From positions 179,202 through 243,201 of the forward strand of contig QCIO01000001.1 of the NCBI GenBank assembly GCA_003216635.1: a stretch of DNA of 64,000 nt, read 5' to 3'. Origin of the DNA: Prochlorococcus sp. AG-402-L23 (lineage in GTDB: Bacteria; Cyanobacteriota; Cyanobacteriia; PCC-6307; Cyanobiaceae). Positions 54,518 through 64,000 of the stretch are shown piece after piece (position 1 is the first letter of the stretch; each line of letters begins with the position of its first letter). Under the pieces are notes generated by a model. It was not told the DNA's origin, did not search any database, and was given only the letters and a program-made list of their open reading frames with translations. The position numbers and the translations under genes are program-made.

Positions 54518-55690
54518 ATGGCTCAATCAACTGTTGAATCAAAAAATAAAAAAGATATTAACAATGGGAAGATACCAACAAAAGAAACAATTTTGTCTCC
54601 AAGATTCTATACAACCGACTTTGAGGCAATGGAAAATATGGATTTATCAATAAACGAGGAGGAATTGGAAGCTATATGTGAGGAATTTAGGAAAGATTAC
54701 AATAGACATCATTTTGTAAGGAACAGTGAATTTGAAGGCGCTGCAGATAAATTAGATCCTGAAACAAGAGAACTTTTTGTTGACTTTCTCGAGGGAAGTT
54801 GTACTTCAGAATTCTCCGGTTTTTTACTTTACAAGGAACTTAGCAAGAGGATTAAAAATAAAAACCCTCTTCTAGCTGAATGTTTTGCTCATATGGCAAG
54901 AGATGAAGCTAGACATGCAGGTTTTCTGAATAAATCAATGAGTGACTTTGGACTGCAGTTAGATTTAGGTTTTTTAACAGCCAATAAAGATTACACTTAT
55001 TTCCCACCACGAAGCATTTTTTACGCCACTTATTTATCCGAAAAAATAGGGTATTGGAGATACATTGCAATTTATAGGCATCTTGAAAAAAAACCAGATA
55101 GCAAGATTTTTCCACTATTTAATTACTTTGAGAATTGGTGTCAAGATGAAAATAGGCATGGGGATTTCTTTGACGCATTAATGAAAGCACAGCCACGTAC
55201 CGTTAAATCATTAAGCCAAAAAATTACTATTGGAGGCTCCACCTTTACACATCCACTATTTGACTATTTCCATAGATTTAGGTACTTTTTGAACAATCTT
55301 CCAATAACATCAAAGTTATGGTCTAGGTTTTTCTTACTTGCTGTATTTGCAACTATGTATGCAAGGGATCTGGGAATCAAAAAAGATTTCTACGCTTCTT
55401 TAGGATTAGATGCTAAAGAGTACGACCAGTATGTTATTAATAAAACTAATGAAACTTCGGCTAGAGTTTTTCCTGTAGTACTAGATGTTTATGATAAATC
55501 CTTTTATGGAAGGTTAGATAAAATAGTGGATAATAATAAGGTTCTTTCCGATATTGCAAACAGTGATGGAAATAAAGTATCTAAAACTTTTAGAAAATTA
55601 CCAAAATATTTATCAAACGGTTACCAGTTATTAAGACTATACTTATTAAAACCTCTTGATAGCAAAGATTTCCAACCTTCGATTAGATAA
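54518..55690 (+). CDS. acsF: Mg-protoporphyrin IX monomethyl ester (oxidative) cyclase
   Basis: 390 residues. Two diiron-binding ExxH-type motifs are visible: [13 protein letters not shown] and [14 protein letters not shown]. The N-terminal [20 protein letters not shown] is the family signature. It forms ring E of (divinyl-)chlorophyll using oxygen; with hemJ it represents tetrapyrrole synthesis in this window. Membrane associated. Isolated transcriptionally (80-bp upstream gap). Confidence 0.97.
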   Translation: MAQSTVESKNKKDINNGKIPTKETILSPRFYTTDFEAMENMDLSINEEELEAICEEFRKDYNRHHFVRNSEFEGAADKLDPETRELFVDFLEGSCTSEFSGFLLYKELSKRIKNKNPLLAECFAHMARDEARHAGFLNKSMSDFGLQLDLGFLTANKDYTYFPPRSIFYATYLSEKIGYWRYIAIYRHLEKKPDSKIFPLFNYFENWCQDENRHGDFFDALMKAQPRTVKSLSQKITIGGSTFTHPLFDYFHRFRYFLNNLPITSKLWSRFFLLAVFATMYARDLGIKKDFYASLGLDAKEYDQYVINKTNETSARVFPVVLDVYDKSFYGRLDKIVDNNKVLSDIANSDGNKVSKTFRKLPKYLSNGYQLLRLYLLKPLDSKDFQPSIR

Positions 55691-55721
55691 TCTTTTATAC
55701 AGAGAAGATTTATAGACTCAA

Positions 55722-57146
55722 ATGCTTTCGTCACAAATCAAATCAAATGAAATCGATTTTGGTAGTTGCAATAAAGATTTATTAGAAGAAATTATTTTCT
55801 ATGGGATTGAACTTGGCGCTGATTTTGTAGAAATATTTATAGAGAATACCGACAACTCAAGCGTGTTAGCTGAAGAGGATTTTATTACAAGTGTAAGTCC
55901 ATCATTTGGAAGAGGTGCTGGTATAAGAATCTTTAAAGAAAAAAAGGATGGATTTGTAAGTACAAATGATTTAACAAAGCATGGCTTGATGAGATCGGTA
56001 TCTCAGGCTATTGAGATGTTAGACATAACAGAGAACAAAAAAAGGAAAGTATTTAACGGTTTAAATAAACATAGAGACTATAGTTTATCTAAGAAAAAAT
56101 GGATTAATGAAGTCCCATCTATTCATGAGATAAGTGAAAAACTATTAGTCAGCACAAAGTCATTAAAAAAAAATAATAAAATAAAAACTAGAAAAGGAAG
56201 TTACTCAAGAAATCTGCAAGAAGTAATTATAGCTTCCAGCGACGGAACCTATGTCTCAGATATTAGGTTGCATCAAACGGTTGGACTCAATGTAATTGCT
56301 AGTGATGCCCAATATAGATCTAGTGGAAGTAGAAGATTTGGCTCGTCAGGAATGCCTAATGAATTCAGATTATGGGATCACGAAAAAGCAGCTAATGATG
56401 TGTTTGAAAGCTCAATGAATATGTTATATGCAGATTATGTTGATGCGGGACAAATGCCTGTTGTATTAGCTAATAAATTTGGTGGCGTTATATTTCACGA
56501 AGCCTGCGGTCATTTACTTGAAACTACTCAAATAGAAAGAGGAACAACACCATTTGAGAATAAATTGAATGAAAAAATTGCACATGAATCTGTAACAGCA
56601 ATAGATGAAGGGATATCAGAAGGATCCTTTGGTTCATTATCAGTAGATGATGAAGGTATGGAACCCGAAAAATCAGTTCTTATAAAAGATGGAATTTTAA
56701 AAAAATTTATCTCCGACAGGGCAGGTGAATTAAGAACTGGCCATAAAAGAACTGGAAGTGGAAGAAGACAAAATTATTCTTTTGCTGCAGCTTCAAGAAT
56801 GAGAAATACTTTTATAGCTAAAGGTGAATACTCCAAAGAAGATTTAATAAATAGTATTAGCGATGGTCTTTACTGCAAATCAATGGGTGGAGGCAGTGTA
56901 GGTTCTACAGGACAATTTAATTTTGCCGTAGAAGAAGGTTATCTAATTAAAAATGGTAAATTAACTAATCCAGTTAAAGGAGCAACTTTGATTGGTGAGG
57001 CTAAAGAAGTAATGCCAAAAATATCAATGTGCGGAAATGACCTTGAATTAGCACCAGGATTTTGTGGATCCATCAGTGGAAGTGTCAATGTAACTGTTGG
57101 CCAACCTCATATTAAGGTTGATTCAATTACTGTTGGTGGGAGATAG
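55722..57146 (+). CDS. tldD: TldD metalloprotease subunit
   Basis: 474 residues. The HExxxH zinc motif is in FHEACGHLLE (His259-His264), and the C-terminal domain contains MGGGSVGSTGQFNFAVEEGY and the GFCGSISG segment. TldD and TldE form a heterodimeric protease that degrades unfolded peptides (known for microcin maturation and CcdA). Runs into tldE after 3 bp. Confidence 0.93.
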   Translation: MLSSQIKSNEIDFGSCNKDLLEEIIFYGIELGADFVEIFIENTDNSSVLAEEDFITSVSPSFGRGAGIRIFKEKKDGFVSTNDLTKHGLMRSVSQAIEMLDITENKKRKVFNGLNKHRDYSLSKKKWINEVPSIHEISEKLLVSTKSLKKNNKIKTRKGSYSRNLQEVIIASSDGTYVSDIRLHQTVGLNVIASDAQYRSSGSRRFGSSGMPNEFRLWDHEKAANDVFESSMNMLYADYVDAGQMPVVLANKFGGVIFHEACGHLLETTQIERGTTPFENKLNEKIAHESVTAIDEGISEGSFGSLSVDDEGMEPEKSVLIKDGILKKFISDRAGELRTGHKRTGSGRRQNYSFAAASRMRNTFIAKGEYSKEDLINSISDGLYCKSMGGGSVGSTGQFNFAVEEGYLIKNGKLTNPVKGATLIGEAKEVMPKISMCGNDLELAPGFCGSISGSVNVTVGQPHIKVDSITVGGR

Positions 57147-57149
57147 GAT

Positions 57150-58502
57150 ATGAATTCAAGAGAAATTACAACTCAAATCTCAGAAGCTGCAGGTTCTTTA
57201 AATCTAAGTAAATGGGATTATGGTGCAAGCTTTTCTAATGATTACTCTGTTCAAGTTGATAAAGGAGAGGCTAAACAACTTAAGGCATCACAAAAACAAA
57301 TTTTAACTTTAAGAGTTTGGAATCAATCTAATCTTGTTGGTATTACTACAACAAGTGATATAAGTGAATCTGGTATTAAAAAGGCTCTTAAACAAGCAAA
57401 TATTGCATCTAATTTCGGCAATAAGAATGAAAGTACGGAATTTTCATCACTAGCGAAGGATCCTATTAAAGTTATAGAAATTAAAAAAAGAAGTCCTGTT
57501 GGAATAAAAAAATTACTTACTCTTTTAAGAGAAGCGGAAGTAAAACTAATAGAAAGTCATGAATCCATAAAATCTGTTCCATATAATGGTTTATCTGAGA
57601 GTTTCTTTGAGAGAGTTTATGCAAATAGTGATGGTGCCTTTCGGAGTTATACCAAAAGTCAAGCTGCACTTTATTTATATGCTAGAGCAGAAGAGAAAAA
57701 TAAGAAGCCTCGTAGCTCAGGTTCTGTAAAACTTGGATATGGAGTTGAAGATTTAGATATAGAGTCGTGTATTAAAGACGCTTCTAATAAAACAATTTCT
57801 CATTTAAATTATTCTTCTATTAAAACTGATAAATATTTAATATGTTTTTCCCCAGAGTCTTTTATAACGATCATTAATGCCTTTAGTTCAATGTTTAATG
57901 CTAGAAGCATTTTAGATGGAGTCAGCTTATCTAATAAAAATTCTATAGGAGAGAAACTATCTACAGAAGCACTCAATATTTATGATGATGGTCTTCACGA
58001 AAAGAATATTTCTTCATCACCATTCGATGGAGAGGGGACTCCTACCAAAAGACTATGTTTAATTAACAAAGGAAGAATTAAAAATTTTATACATTCTGAA
58101 TCAACTGCAAGAATATTTAAAACAATCCCCACAGGCCACGCTGGACTAGGATCAAAAGTTTCAGTATCTCCTGATTGGATAGTAGTTGAGAAATCGAAGG
58201 AAAACTTTGATCTCAAAACATCACTAGATCACTCTAACTACGAGGGAGAATTTGTTTATATTGAAGAATTAAATGCAATCCATGCAGGTGTCAGAGCAAG
58301 CCAAGGTTCATTCTCTCTTCCATTTGATGGATGGCTCTATAAAAACGGTAAAAAAATCTCAATAGAATCTGCCACTGTAGCAGGGGATATCAAATATCTT
58401 TTGAAAAATATAGTAAATATTGAACCAAGCCAGGAGGTAACAACAAGTGGAATTTCTCCACATATATGGGTAGATGAATTATCAATAACTGGTGACGAGT
58501 GA
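57150..58502 (+). CDS. TldE/PmbA metalloprotease partner
   Basis: 450 residues, TldE-like without the HExxxH motif, as expected for the partner. VQVDKGEAKQLKASQKQ and the C-terminal YIEELNAIHAGVRASQGSFSL are family segments. Its last bases overlap the fmt start (GTGA). Confidence 0.9.
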   Translation: MNSREITTQISEAAGSLNLSKWDYGASFSNDYSVQVDKGEAKQLKASQKQILTLRVWNQSNLVGITTTSDISESGIKKALKQANIASNFGNKNESTEFSSLAKDPIKVIEIKKRSPVGIKKLLTLLREAEVKLIESHESIKSVPYNGLSESFFERVYANSDGAFRSYTKSQAALYLYARAEEKNKKPRSSGSVKLGYGVEDLDIESCIKDASNKTISHLNYSSIKTDKYLICFSPESFITIINAFSSMFNARSILDGVSLSNKNSIGEKLSTEALNIYDDGLHEKNISSSPFDGEGTPTKRLCLINKGRIKNFIHSESTARIFKTIPTGHAGLGSKVSVSPDWIVVEKSKENFDLKTSLDHSNYEGEFVYIEELNAIHAGVRASQGSFSLPFDGWLYKNGKKISIESATVAGDIKYLLKNIVNIEPSQEVTTSGISPHIWVDELSITGDE

Positions 58503-59485
58503 AAATTATATTCTGGGGAACACCTCAATATTCAATTGCGAGCCTTGATATTTTTATTAAATCTAAGCACGAGGTAATTGCAGTAGTTAGCCAACCGGAC
58601 AAGAAAAGATCAAGGGGAAATAAATTAATATCCTCACCTGTTAAAAGCTTTGCCGAGCAAGAATCTATAAAAATTTATACTCCAGCAAAAATCAAGGACA
58701 ATATAAATTTTATAAATGAACTTAAATCACTATCTTGTGATTTATTTATTGTTATAGCTTACGGGAAAATTTTACCCAAAGAGATATTGGAAATCCCAAA
58801 ATTTGGTTGTTGGAACGCACATGCTTCATTACTTCCAAGATGGCGTGGTGCTGCCCCAATCCAATGGTCCCTAATAAAAGGCGATGAATTTACTGGTGTA
58901 GGAATCATGAAAATGAATGAGGGACTAGATACTGGCGACATATTATTGGAAGAAAAAATTAAAATCGATAACTACGATAATTTAAATACACTATCGGAAA
59001 AACTTAGTTTTTTATCTGCAAAATTATTTTTAAATGCTTCATCACAACTCGAAGAAAATATTAATAAAAATACTATTTCTCAATTAACAAAACAAAATAC
59101 CATCGGAAGAGAAATCACTTACGCAAGAATGATTGAAAAATCTGATTATAAAGTGGTTTGGAGTAATGAGGCATTTAAAATTTCTCAAAAAATAAAAGCA
59201 TTATACCCACGAGCAAATACAACTTTTAGAGGTAAGAACCTAAAAATAATTAAAATCAAAGTTTTGAGTAGTGATGAAATTAAAAAAGAAAACTACCTTT
59301 TAATAAGCAATTATTCAAAACCAGGAATTACTATTGCTGTCATAAAAAATGAAGGAATAATAATTTCAACTAAAACTGATCCGATTATTTTGTTAGAAGC
59401 AAAACTTGAAGGCAAAAAAATATCTAGCAAAAATCAATTAATACAACAGTTAAAGCCAACAGTAGGTGAATATTTCTCAGATTAA
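58499..59485 (+). CDS. fmt: methionyl-tRNA formyltransferase
   Basis: 328 residues from a GTG start at 58499 overlapping the tldE stop; KIIFWGTPQYSIASLDIF is the natural N-terminus. Core motifs: NAHASLLPRWRGAAPIQW with catalytic Asn/His, and GVGIMKMNEGLDTGDI. The C-terminal domain (~210-328) binds tRNA. It formylates initiator Met-tRNA. Convergent with terC, 4-bp overlap. Confidence 0.96.
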   Translation: MKIIFWGTPQYSIASLDIFIKSKHEVIAVVSQPDKKRSRGNKLISSPVKSFAEQESIKIYTPAKIKDNINFINELKSLSCDLFIVIAYGKILPKEILEIPKFGCWNAHASLLPRWRGAAPIQWSLIKGDEFTGVGIMKMNEGLDTGDILLEEKIKIDNYDNLNTLSEKLSFLSAKLFLNASSQLEENINKNTISQLTKQNTIGREITYARMIEKSDYKVVWSNEAFKISQKIKALYPRANTTFRGKNLKIIKIKVLSSDEIKKENYLLISNYSKPGITIAVIKNEGIIISTKTDPIILLEAKLEGKKISSKNQLIQQLKPTVGEYFSD

Positions 59486-60240
59486 GTTTTAAATTTTTTT
59501 TTAGAGAATCCCCAAATGAAAGCAAAAAGAATCAAAATATAAAAATAATAGTCTGGAAGAATAGACTCTTTAATTAACGTATTTAGTAAAAGCTTAATCC
59601 CAACAATCAAAATTGCTACGTAACCCGCTGTTTCTAATCTAGAAAATATATCCAGAAGTTTTAAAAAAATCCCCGATGTAAATCTTAATGCTAAAACACC
59701 AATTACTGCTCCAAAAATAATTAATATGTATTGATCGCTTATAGCTACTGCAGTAGTAATACTGTCTATAGAAAATGCAAAATCAGTAATTGAAAGAAGT
59801 GCTACAACTCTTAAGAACCTAAAATTATTATTTTTATTATTGTCTGCACCATTTTCAGCATTTTCAATATCTGAATTTAAAAAAACATTTGAGAAGAACA
59901 AATACATTAAATAAAAACCAGCAAAAACTCTAATGAAAATAAACTTGAGAAGAACATTAGATAATATGATGAGAATAATTCTAAATAATAAAGATATTGT
60001 TATGCCAATATTTAAGGCTCTTGACCTTAATTCCGAACTGTTGAGGGATTTTGTTAGAGAAGCTAGTGCCACGGCATTATCAGCCGATAATAATAATTCT
60101 AGTGCAATTAATATTGGTAAAAGTGTAAAGATTTCGTACCAACTGTCTACTTGATCTAGTGTGGGTATAAAAGAATTTATTGCGGCTGAATCCATCGAAT
60201 ATTTTTCCCAATCAGTATAAAATCTAATATAATATGTCAA
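59482..60240 (-). CDS. TerC-family integral membrane protein
   Basis: 252 residues with about seven membrane helices. The TerC signature is ALELLLSADNAVALASLTKSL and, in the second half, SITDFAFSIDSITTAVAIS, with conserved Asp residues. The family is linked to metal or ion export (tellurite resistance, manganese in Alx, thylakoid biogenesis in plants). A role in metal handling would fit next to the Gdt1 genes, but they are 8 kb apart. Confidence 0.87.
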   Translation of the reverse strand: MTYYIRFYTDWEKYSMDSAAINSFIPTLDQVDSWYEIFTLLPILIALELLLSADNAVALASLTKSLNSSELRSRALNIGITISLLFRIILIILSNVLLKFIFIRVFAGFYLMYLFFSNVFLNSDIENAENGADNNKNNNFRFLRVVALLSITDFAFSIDSITTAVAISDQYILIIFGAVIGVLALRFTSGIFLKLLDIFSRLETAGYVAILIVGIKLLLNTLIKESILPDYYFYILILFAFIWGFSKKKFKT

Positions 60241-60269
60241 ATATTGGTAATCAAGATTGATAACTATAA

Positions 60270-63200
60270 ATGAGTTTAAATACTTTAGTTAATTATATTT
60301 CAAACTCACAAATTACTTCTGAATTAATAAAAAGAATTTCAAAAAATAAAGAATTAAATATTGTTGGTTCAAGTAGATATGCAAAATCAATAATCTTAGA
60401 TAGCATCGCAAAAAAGGAAAATAAAAATATATTATTAATTTGTCCTAATAATGAAATTGCCTATAAATGGATTGGTTATTTTGAAAGTATAAATGATAAA
60501 GCAGTTTTATATTATCCACCAACTGAACATCTACCATACTCATCAATTAATAAATCCAAAGAGATTGAATTTACTCAGCTTACTGTTTTATCCAAATTAA
60601 TAAAAAAAGAGAAAAAAGAACTTAATATTCTTATATCAACAGAGAGATCACTTCAACCTCATCTGATAAATAAAAACTTATTAATTGAAAACAAGTTAGA
60701 TTTGCAAAAAGGGGTTCAAATCGAGATTCAAGAATTAGCAAATAAACTTACTTTGCTGGGTTATACGAAGGATAATGTAACTTCAACAGAAGGATTCTGG
60801 AGTAGGAGAGGGGAAATAATAGATATTTATCCTGTCAATAATGAGTTTCCTATAAGATTAGAATTTTTTGATAATGTAATTGAAAAAATAAGAGAATATG
60901 ATCCCCATACTCAGAAAACATTAGAAAGTATCAATAATATTGAAATAATACAGGCTGGATTAGATTTGCTAATAAAAGATAAGTTAAATAATTTATCTAA
61001 GAACAGTATTTTTAATTCAGAAGATATAAATAAAAATAATCTCGATGGATATTTAGGAATAATTGAAGAAGAGCCTTCAAATATAATAGATTTTATAAAT
61101 AGTGAAACAATTCTTGTAATTGATGAATTAGAAGATTGTAAAAAATTTGCAAATAATTGGTATCTAGATTCAGAAAGTAATTTTGATAATTGTGCGTATG
61201 AATTAAATGAGAACCTTAAAAATAATGACATTAATTTAGAGGTCAAACCTAATTTGCATTTAAAGTTTGACGAGATATTAAATTCACTAGGCAATTTTAA
61301 TTTAATAAAATTTTATGAATTTGAATCTAAAGTCAATATTGATAATAGGTTTTTGTTAAACGATAAAAGATTAAATTCATATTCTAAAAATATAGGAAAA
61401 TTATCAAATGATATAAATAAAAATATAAAAAATAATGAAAAAGTATGGATATTATCAGCACAGCCATTGAGAACCAGGACTTTACTTTTTGAGCACGAAT
61501 GTAATACAAATTTCTTAAACAATCCTAATGATATTGATGAAGCATTTAATTCAATTAATAATTCAACTCCTCTAATTTTAAAAAATAAGAACAATTATGA
61601 AATCGAGGGTTTTTATCTTCCGATATGGAAAGTTGCCCTGATAACAGATAAAGAATTATTTTCACAACAATCTCTTTTTAATAATGTATTCATAAGAAGA
61701 AAGAAAAGAAGTGTAAATTCAAATATAAATGTAAATAAGATTAGTCCCGGTGATTTTATAGTTCATAAAAATCATGGAATAGGAAAATTTTTAAAAATAG
61801 AAAAAATAAATATAACTGGAGATTCAAGAGATTATTTAGTCATTCAGTATCAGGATGGAAAAATAAGTGTTGCCGCTGATCAACTTGGTAGTGTTAACAG
61901 ATATAGATCAAGCGGCAAAATAAATCCAAAAATAAATAAATTAGGAGGGACAGAATGGGAAAAAATTAAAGATAAAAATAAGAAGCAAATCAAAAAAGTT
62001 GCTGTCGATATTTTAAAACTTTATGCAAAGAGAGAAAAATTAAAGGGGTACATTTATCCAGAAGATGGTCCTTGGCAAGATGAATTAGAGGAATCATTCC
62101 CTTATCAACCAACACCTGATCAAATTACTGCTGTAGAAGAAATAAAATCTGATATGGAAAGCGATAAGCCAATGGACAGGCTAGTTTGTGGAGATGTAGG
62201 ATTTGGTAAAACAGAAGTCGCTGTTCGGGCAATTTTTAAGGCTATTACATCAGGCAAACAGGTAATATTACTAGCACCCACAACAATCCTAGCTCAACAA
62301 CATTGGAGAACAATAAACAATAGATTTTCACCTTACCCCATAAAAGTATCATTACTCAATAGATTCAAAACCTTTAATGAAAGAAAGGAAATCTATGCAG
62401 GATTAAAAAATAACAAAATTGATTTAGTTGTAGCAACGCATCAAATTTTAGGCAAAGAAATAGAAATTAAAAATTTAGGACTACTTGTTATTGATGAAGA
62501 ACAAAGATTTGGAGTAAGGCAAAAGGAGAAAATTAAAAAAATCAAAACCAACATAGACGTTTTAACTCTCTCGGCAACTCCAATTCCAAGAACACTATAT
62601 ATGAGCCTATCTGGACTAAGACAAATGAGCTTACTAAATACTCCTCCTCCATCAAGAAGATCAATTAAAACTTATCTATCTGAAATAGATATGGATGTTA
62701 TAAGAACTGCAATTAATCAAGAACTTGATAGGGGAGGTCAAATTTTTTATGTTCTTCCAAGAATTTCTGATATCGATCAAGCTGTAAACAAATTAAAAAA
62801 TATGTTTCCCAGCTTAAAATTTATTGTTGCTCATGGACAAATGAACGAAACAGAGCTTGAAAATGCAATGATTGCTTTTAATAATGGAGAAGTAGATCTA
62901 ATGATATGCACAACGATAATTGAAAGTGGATTAGACATCCCTAAAGTAAATACAATCATTATTGAAGATTCTCACAAATTTGGCCTTTCACAACTTTATC
63001 AACTTAGAGGAAGAGTTGGTAGAAGCGGTGTACAGGCACATGCTTGGTTATTTTATCCAAATATAAATAAAATTAATGACGCTGCAAAACAAAGATTGAA
63101 AGCGATAAAAGACTTTTCAGAACTAGGAAGTGGATACCAACTTGCAATGAAAGATATGGAAATAAGAGGTGTTGGTAGTTTACTAGGAGAAGAACAAAGT

Positions 63201-63779
63201 GGAAAGGTTAATGCCATTGGATATGATTTATATATAGAAATGCTACATGAGGCTATTTCAGAAATCAGTGGGCAAGAAATACCTGAGGTTAACGACACTC
63301 AAATTGATCTCCCAATAAATGCATTTATACCTGCAACATGGATATTAAATAGAGAGGAGAAGCTTGAGGCTTACAAATCTGCTACTGAATGTTCAAATAA
63401 TAATGAATTAACTGAATTAGCTACAGACTGGTTGAATAGATATGGAAACTTACCCAAACCTGTTGAGTCCTTAATTATGATAATGAGACTAAAATTACTA
63501 GCAAAAAAATGTGGTTTTAATAAAATCAAGCTCAAAAAGCCAAACATCGTGATAGAGACAAAATTAAAAAATTCTACTTTTAAAATTTTTAAAAATTCTT
63601 TGGCAAGTAGTGTTCAAAATAAATTTAATTTTAATGAAGGCGAACAATTATCAATCATTACTATAAGGGGTTTAGGTGCAACTGAAATTCAAAATCAAAT
63701 TGATCAACTAATGTTGTGGTTCGGGTCTTTTGAAAGAGAAATAAAGAATTTCGATAAAGAACTTATTAAAAGAGGATAA
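60270..63779 (+). CDS. mfd: transcription-repair coupling factor
   Basis: 1169 residues, full-length Mfd. N-terminal UvrB-like module (~1-330, GFWSRRGEIIDIYPVN), RNA-polymerase interaction domain (~485-560, KISPGDFIVHKNHGIGKFL), then RecG-like motor with Walker A GDVGFGKTEVAVRA, LLAPTTILAQQHW, DEEQRFGVRQKEK, the TRG-like ATTPIPRTLYMSLSG-type segment LSATPIPRTLYMSLSGLRQM, and QLRGRVGRSG (motif VI), followed by the C-terminal D7. It releases stalled RNA polymerase and recruits UvrA. Divergent from terC by 29 bp. Confidence 0.97.
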   Translation: MSLNTLVNYISNSQITSELIKRISKNKELNIVGSSRYAKSIILDSIAKKENKNILLICPNNEIAYKWIGYFESINDKAVLYYPPTEHLPYSSINKSKEIEFTQLTVLSKLIKKEKKELNILISTERSLQPHLINKNLLIENKLDLQKGVQIEIQELANKLTLLGYTKDNVTSTEGFWSRRGEIIDIYPVNNEFPIRLEFFDNVIEKIREYDPHTQKTLESINNIEIIQAGLDLLIKDKLNNLSKNSIFNSEDINKNNLDGYLGIIEEEPSNIIDFINSETILVIDELEDCKKFANNWYLDSESNFDNCAYELNENLKNNDINLEVKPNLHLKFDEILNSLGNFNLIKFYEFESKVNIDNRFLLNDKRLNSYSKNIGKLSNDINKNIKNNEKVWILSAQPLRTRTLLFEHECNTNFLNNPNDIDEAFNSINNSTPLILKNKNNYEIEGFYLPIWKVALITDKELFSQQSLFNNVFIRRKKRSVNSNINVNKISPGDFIVHKNHGIGKFLKIEKINITGDSRDYLVIQYQDGKISVAADQLGSVNRYRSSGKINPKINKLGGTEWEKIKDKNKKQIKKVAVDILKLYAKREKLKGYIYPEDGPWQDELEESFPYQPTPDQITAVEEIKSDMESDKPMDRLVCGDVGFGKTEVAVRAIFKAITSGKQVILLAPTTILAQQHWRTINNRFSPYPIKVSLLNRFKTFNERKEIYAGLKNNKIDLVVATHQILGKEIEIKNLGLLVIDEEQRFGVRQKEKIKKIKTNIDVLTLSATPIPRTLYMSLSGLRQMSLLNTPPPSRRSIKTYLSEIDMDVIRTAINQELDRGGQIFYVLPRISDIDQAVNKLKNMFPSLKFIVAHGQMNETELENAMIAFNNGEVDLMICTTIIESGLDIPKVNTIIIEDSHKFGLSQLYQLRGRVGRSGVQAHAWLFYPNINKINDAAKQRLKAIKDFSELGSGYQLAMKDMEIRGVGSLLGEEQSGKVNAIGYDLYIEMLHEAISEISGQEIPEVNDTQIDLPINAFIPATWILNREEKLEAYKSATECSNNNELTELATDWLNRYGNLPKPVESLIMIMRLKLLAKKCGFNKIKLKKPNIVIETKLKNSTFKIFKNSLASSVQNKFNFNEGEQLSIITIRGLGATEIQNQIDQLMLWFGSFEREIKNFDKELIKRG

Positions 63780-63851
63780 ATTATTAAATAATTATTTAAA
63801 ATCCGCGAATCAGTTTGATTTCGGTTAGGTTTATAAAAATTTATTTATTTT

Positions 63852-64000
63852 ATGGGTGAATATATAGACGTCGGAATACAAACTTCGATTTTACCCCTAT
63901 CAATTATTCTTTCATCAATTTTACTTGGCATATTTGCATTATTTGGAGAAGAAACAGAAAATGATGATGATGATTCTGATTCAGGAAGTGGTGGCCTAAT
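63852..64000 (+). CDS. small membrane-anchored protein with acidic tail (cut by window edge)
   Basis: ATG 63852. The visible 49 residues are MGEYIDVGIQTSILPLSIIL, the end of one hydrophobic helix (SSILLGIFALFG), then EETENDDDDSDSGSGGL to the window end. The membrane helix near the N-terminus and acidic, Gly/Ser-rich continuation suggest a single-pass anchor. No family recognised from the visible part. Confidence 0.55.
   Translation, partial: MGEYIDVGIQTSILPLSIILSSILLGIFALFGEETENDDDDSDSGSGGL

Overview
The window is chromosomal DNA of a picocyanobacterium, most likely a high-light-adapted Prochlorococcus. The base composition is very AT-rich, genes are densely packed with 1-20 bp gaps or overlaps, and start sites mostly lack clear Shine-Dalgarno sequences. 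The cyanobacterial gene set includes acsF (aerobic chlorophyll cyclase), CCB-type cytochrome b6f assembly factor, Ycf20/DUF565, DUF3110, DUF1995, DUF2996, HemJ, a Psb30-like peptide and two Gdt1/UPF0016 half-genes. No phage structural genes, IS elements, integrases or CRISPR arrays were seen.

Layout. 1-28.8 kb is conserved housekeeping: a DnaJ C-terminus, DUF3110, cyclophilin, ribBA, argC, purN, pgi, leuS, dapF, a cysteine desulfurase, DUF1995, dacB, coaD, flavin reductase, uvrC, hemJ, PHP phosphoesterase, cobN, ilvE, metH, small conserved proteins, an Ap4A phosphorylase-like enzyme and a ribbon-helix-helix/J-domain fusion. 28.8-29.5 kb is a gene-poor stretch around one small secreted protein, with three copies of a 47-bp paired-palindrome element. 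29.5-38.1 kb is again housekeeping: pheT, rpmG, rpsR, a short RNase II, metG, an LptC-like lipoprotein, CCB factor, cobU and trmL. It ends in a CAT-anticodon tRNA.

38.2-45.3 kb is the accessory part. A 42-nt degenerate copy of the tRNA 3' half lies at 40839-40880, just before clpS, so 38173-40838 looks like an old tRNA-site islet. It holds a stop-interrupted small DNA-binding-like gene, a SAP-like coiled-coil protein, several tiny ORFs and relics. From clpS to 45.0 kb there is a string of very small proteins (many 40-75 aa, often with one membrane segment), a thioredoxin-like exported protein behind a frameshifted small gene, and a ribbon-helix-helix regulator bracketed by 16-bp inverted repeats.

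45.3-64 kb returns to conserved genes: 2-Cys peroxiredoxin, a membrane protein, an FtsH homologue that has lost its zinc-binding histidines, rpmF, ycf20, a CbbY-type HAD phosphatase, YkgJ-type Cys-cluster protein, split UPF0016, an RNase R-like protein that has lost its catalytic aspartates, DUF2996, acsF, tldD/tldE, fmt, terC and mfd.

Functional links: cobN and cobU (corrinoid synthesis) share the window with the B12-dependent metH; hemJ and acsF both serve tetrapyrrole synthesis; leuS, metG, pheT, fmt, rpmG, rpsR, rpmF, trmL and the tRNA serve translation; uvrC and mfd serve nucleotide-excision repair. The most notable points are the tRNA-relic islet, the three paired-palindrome elements, the inverted repeats around the RHH gene, and the two catalytically degenerate enzymes (FtsH-like, RNase R-like).
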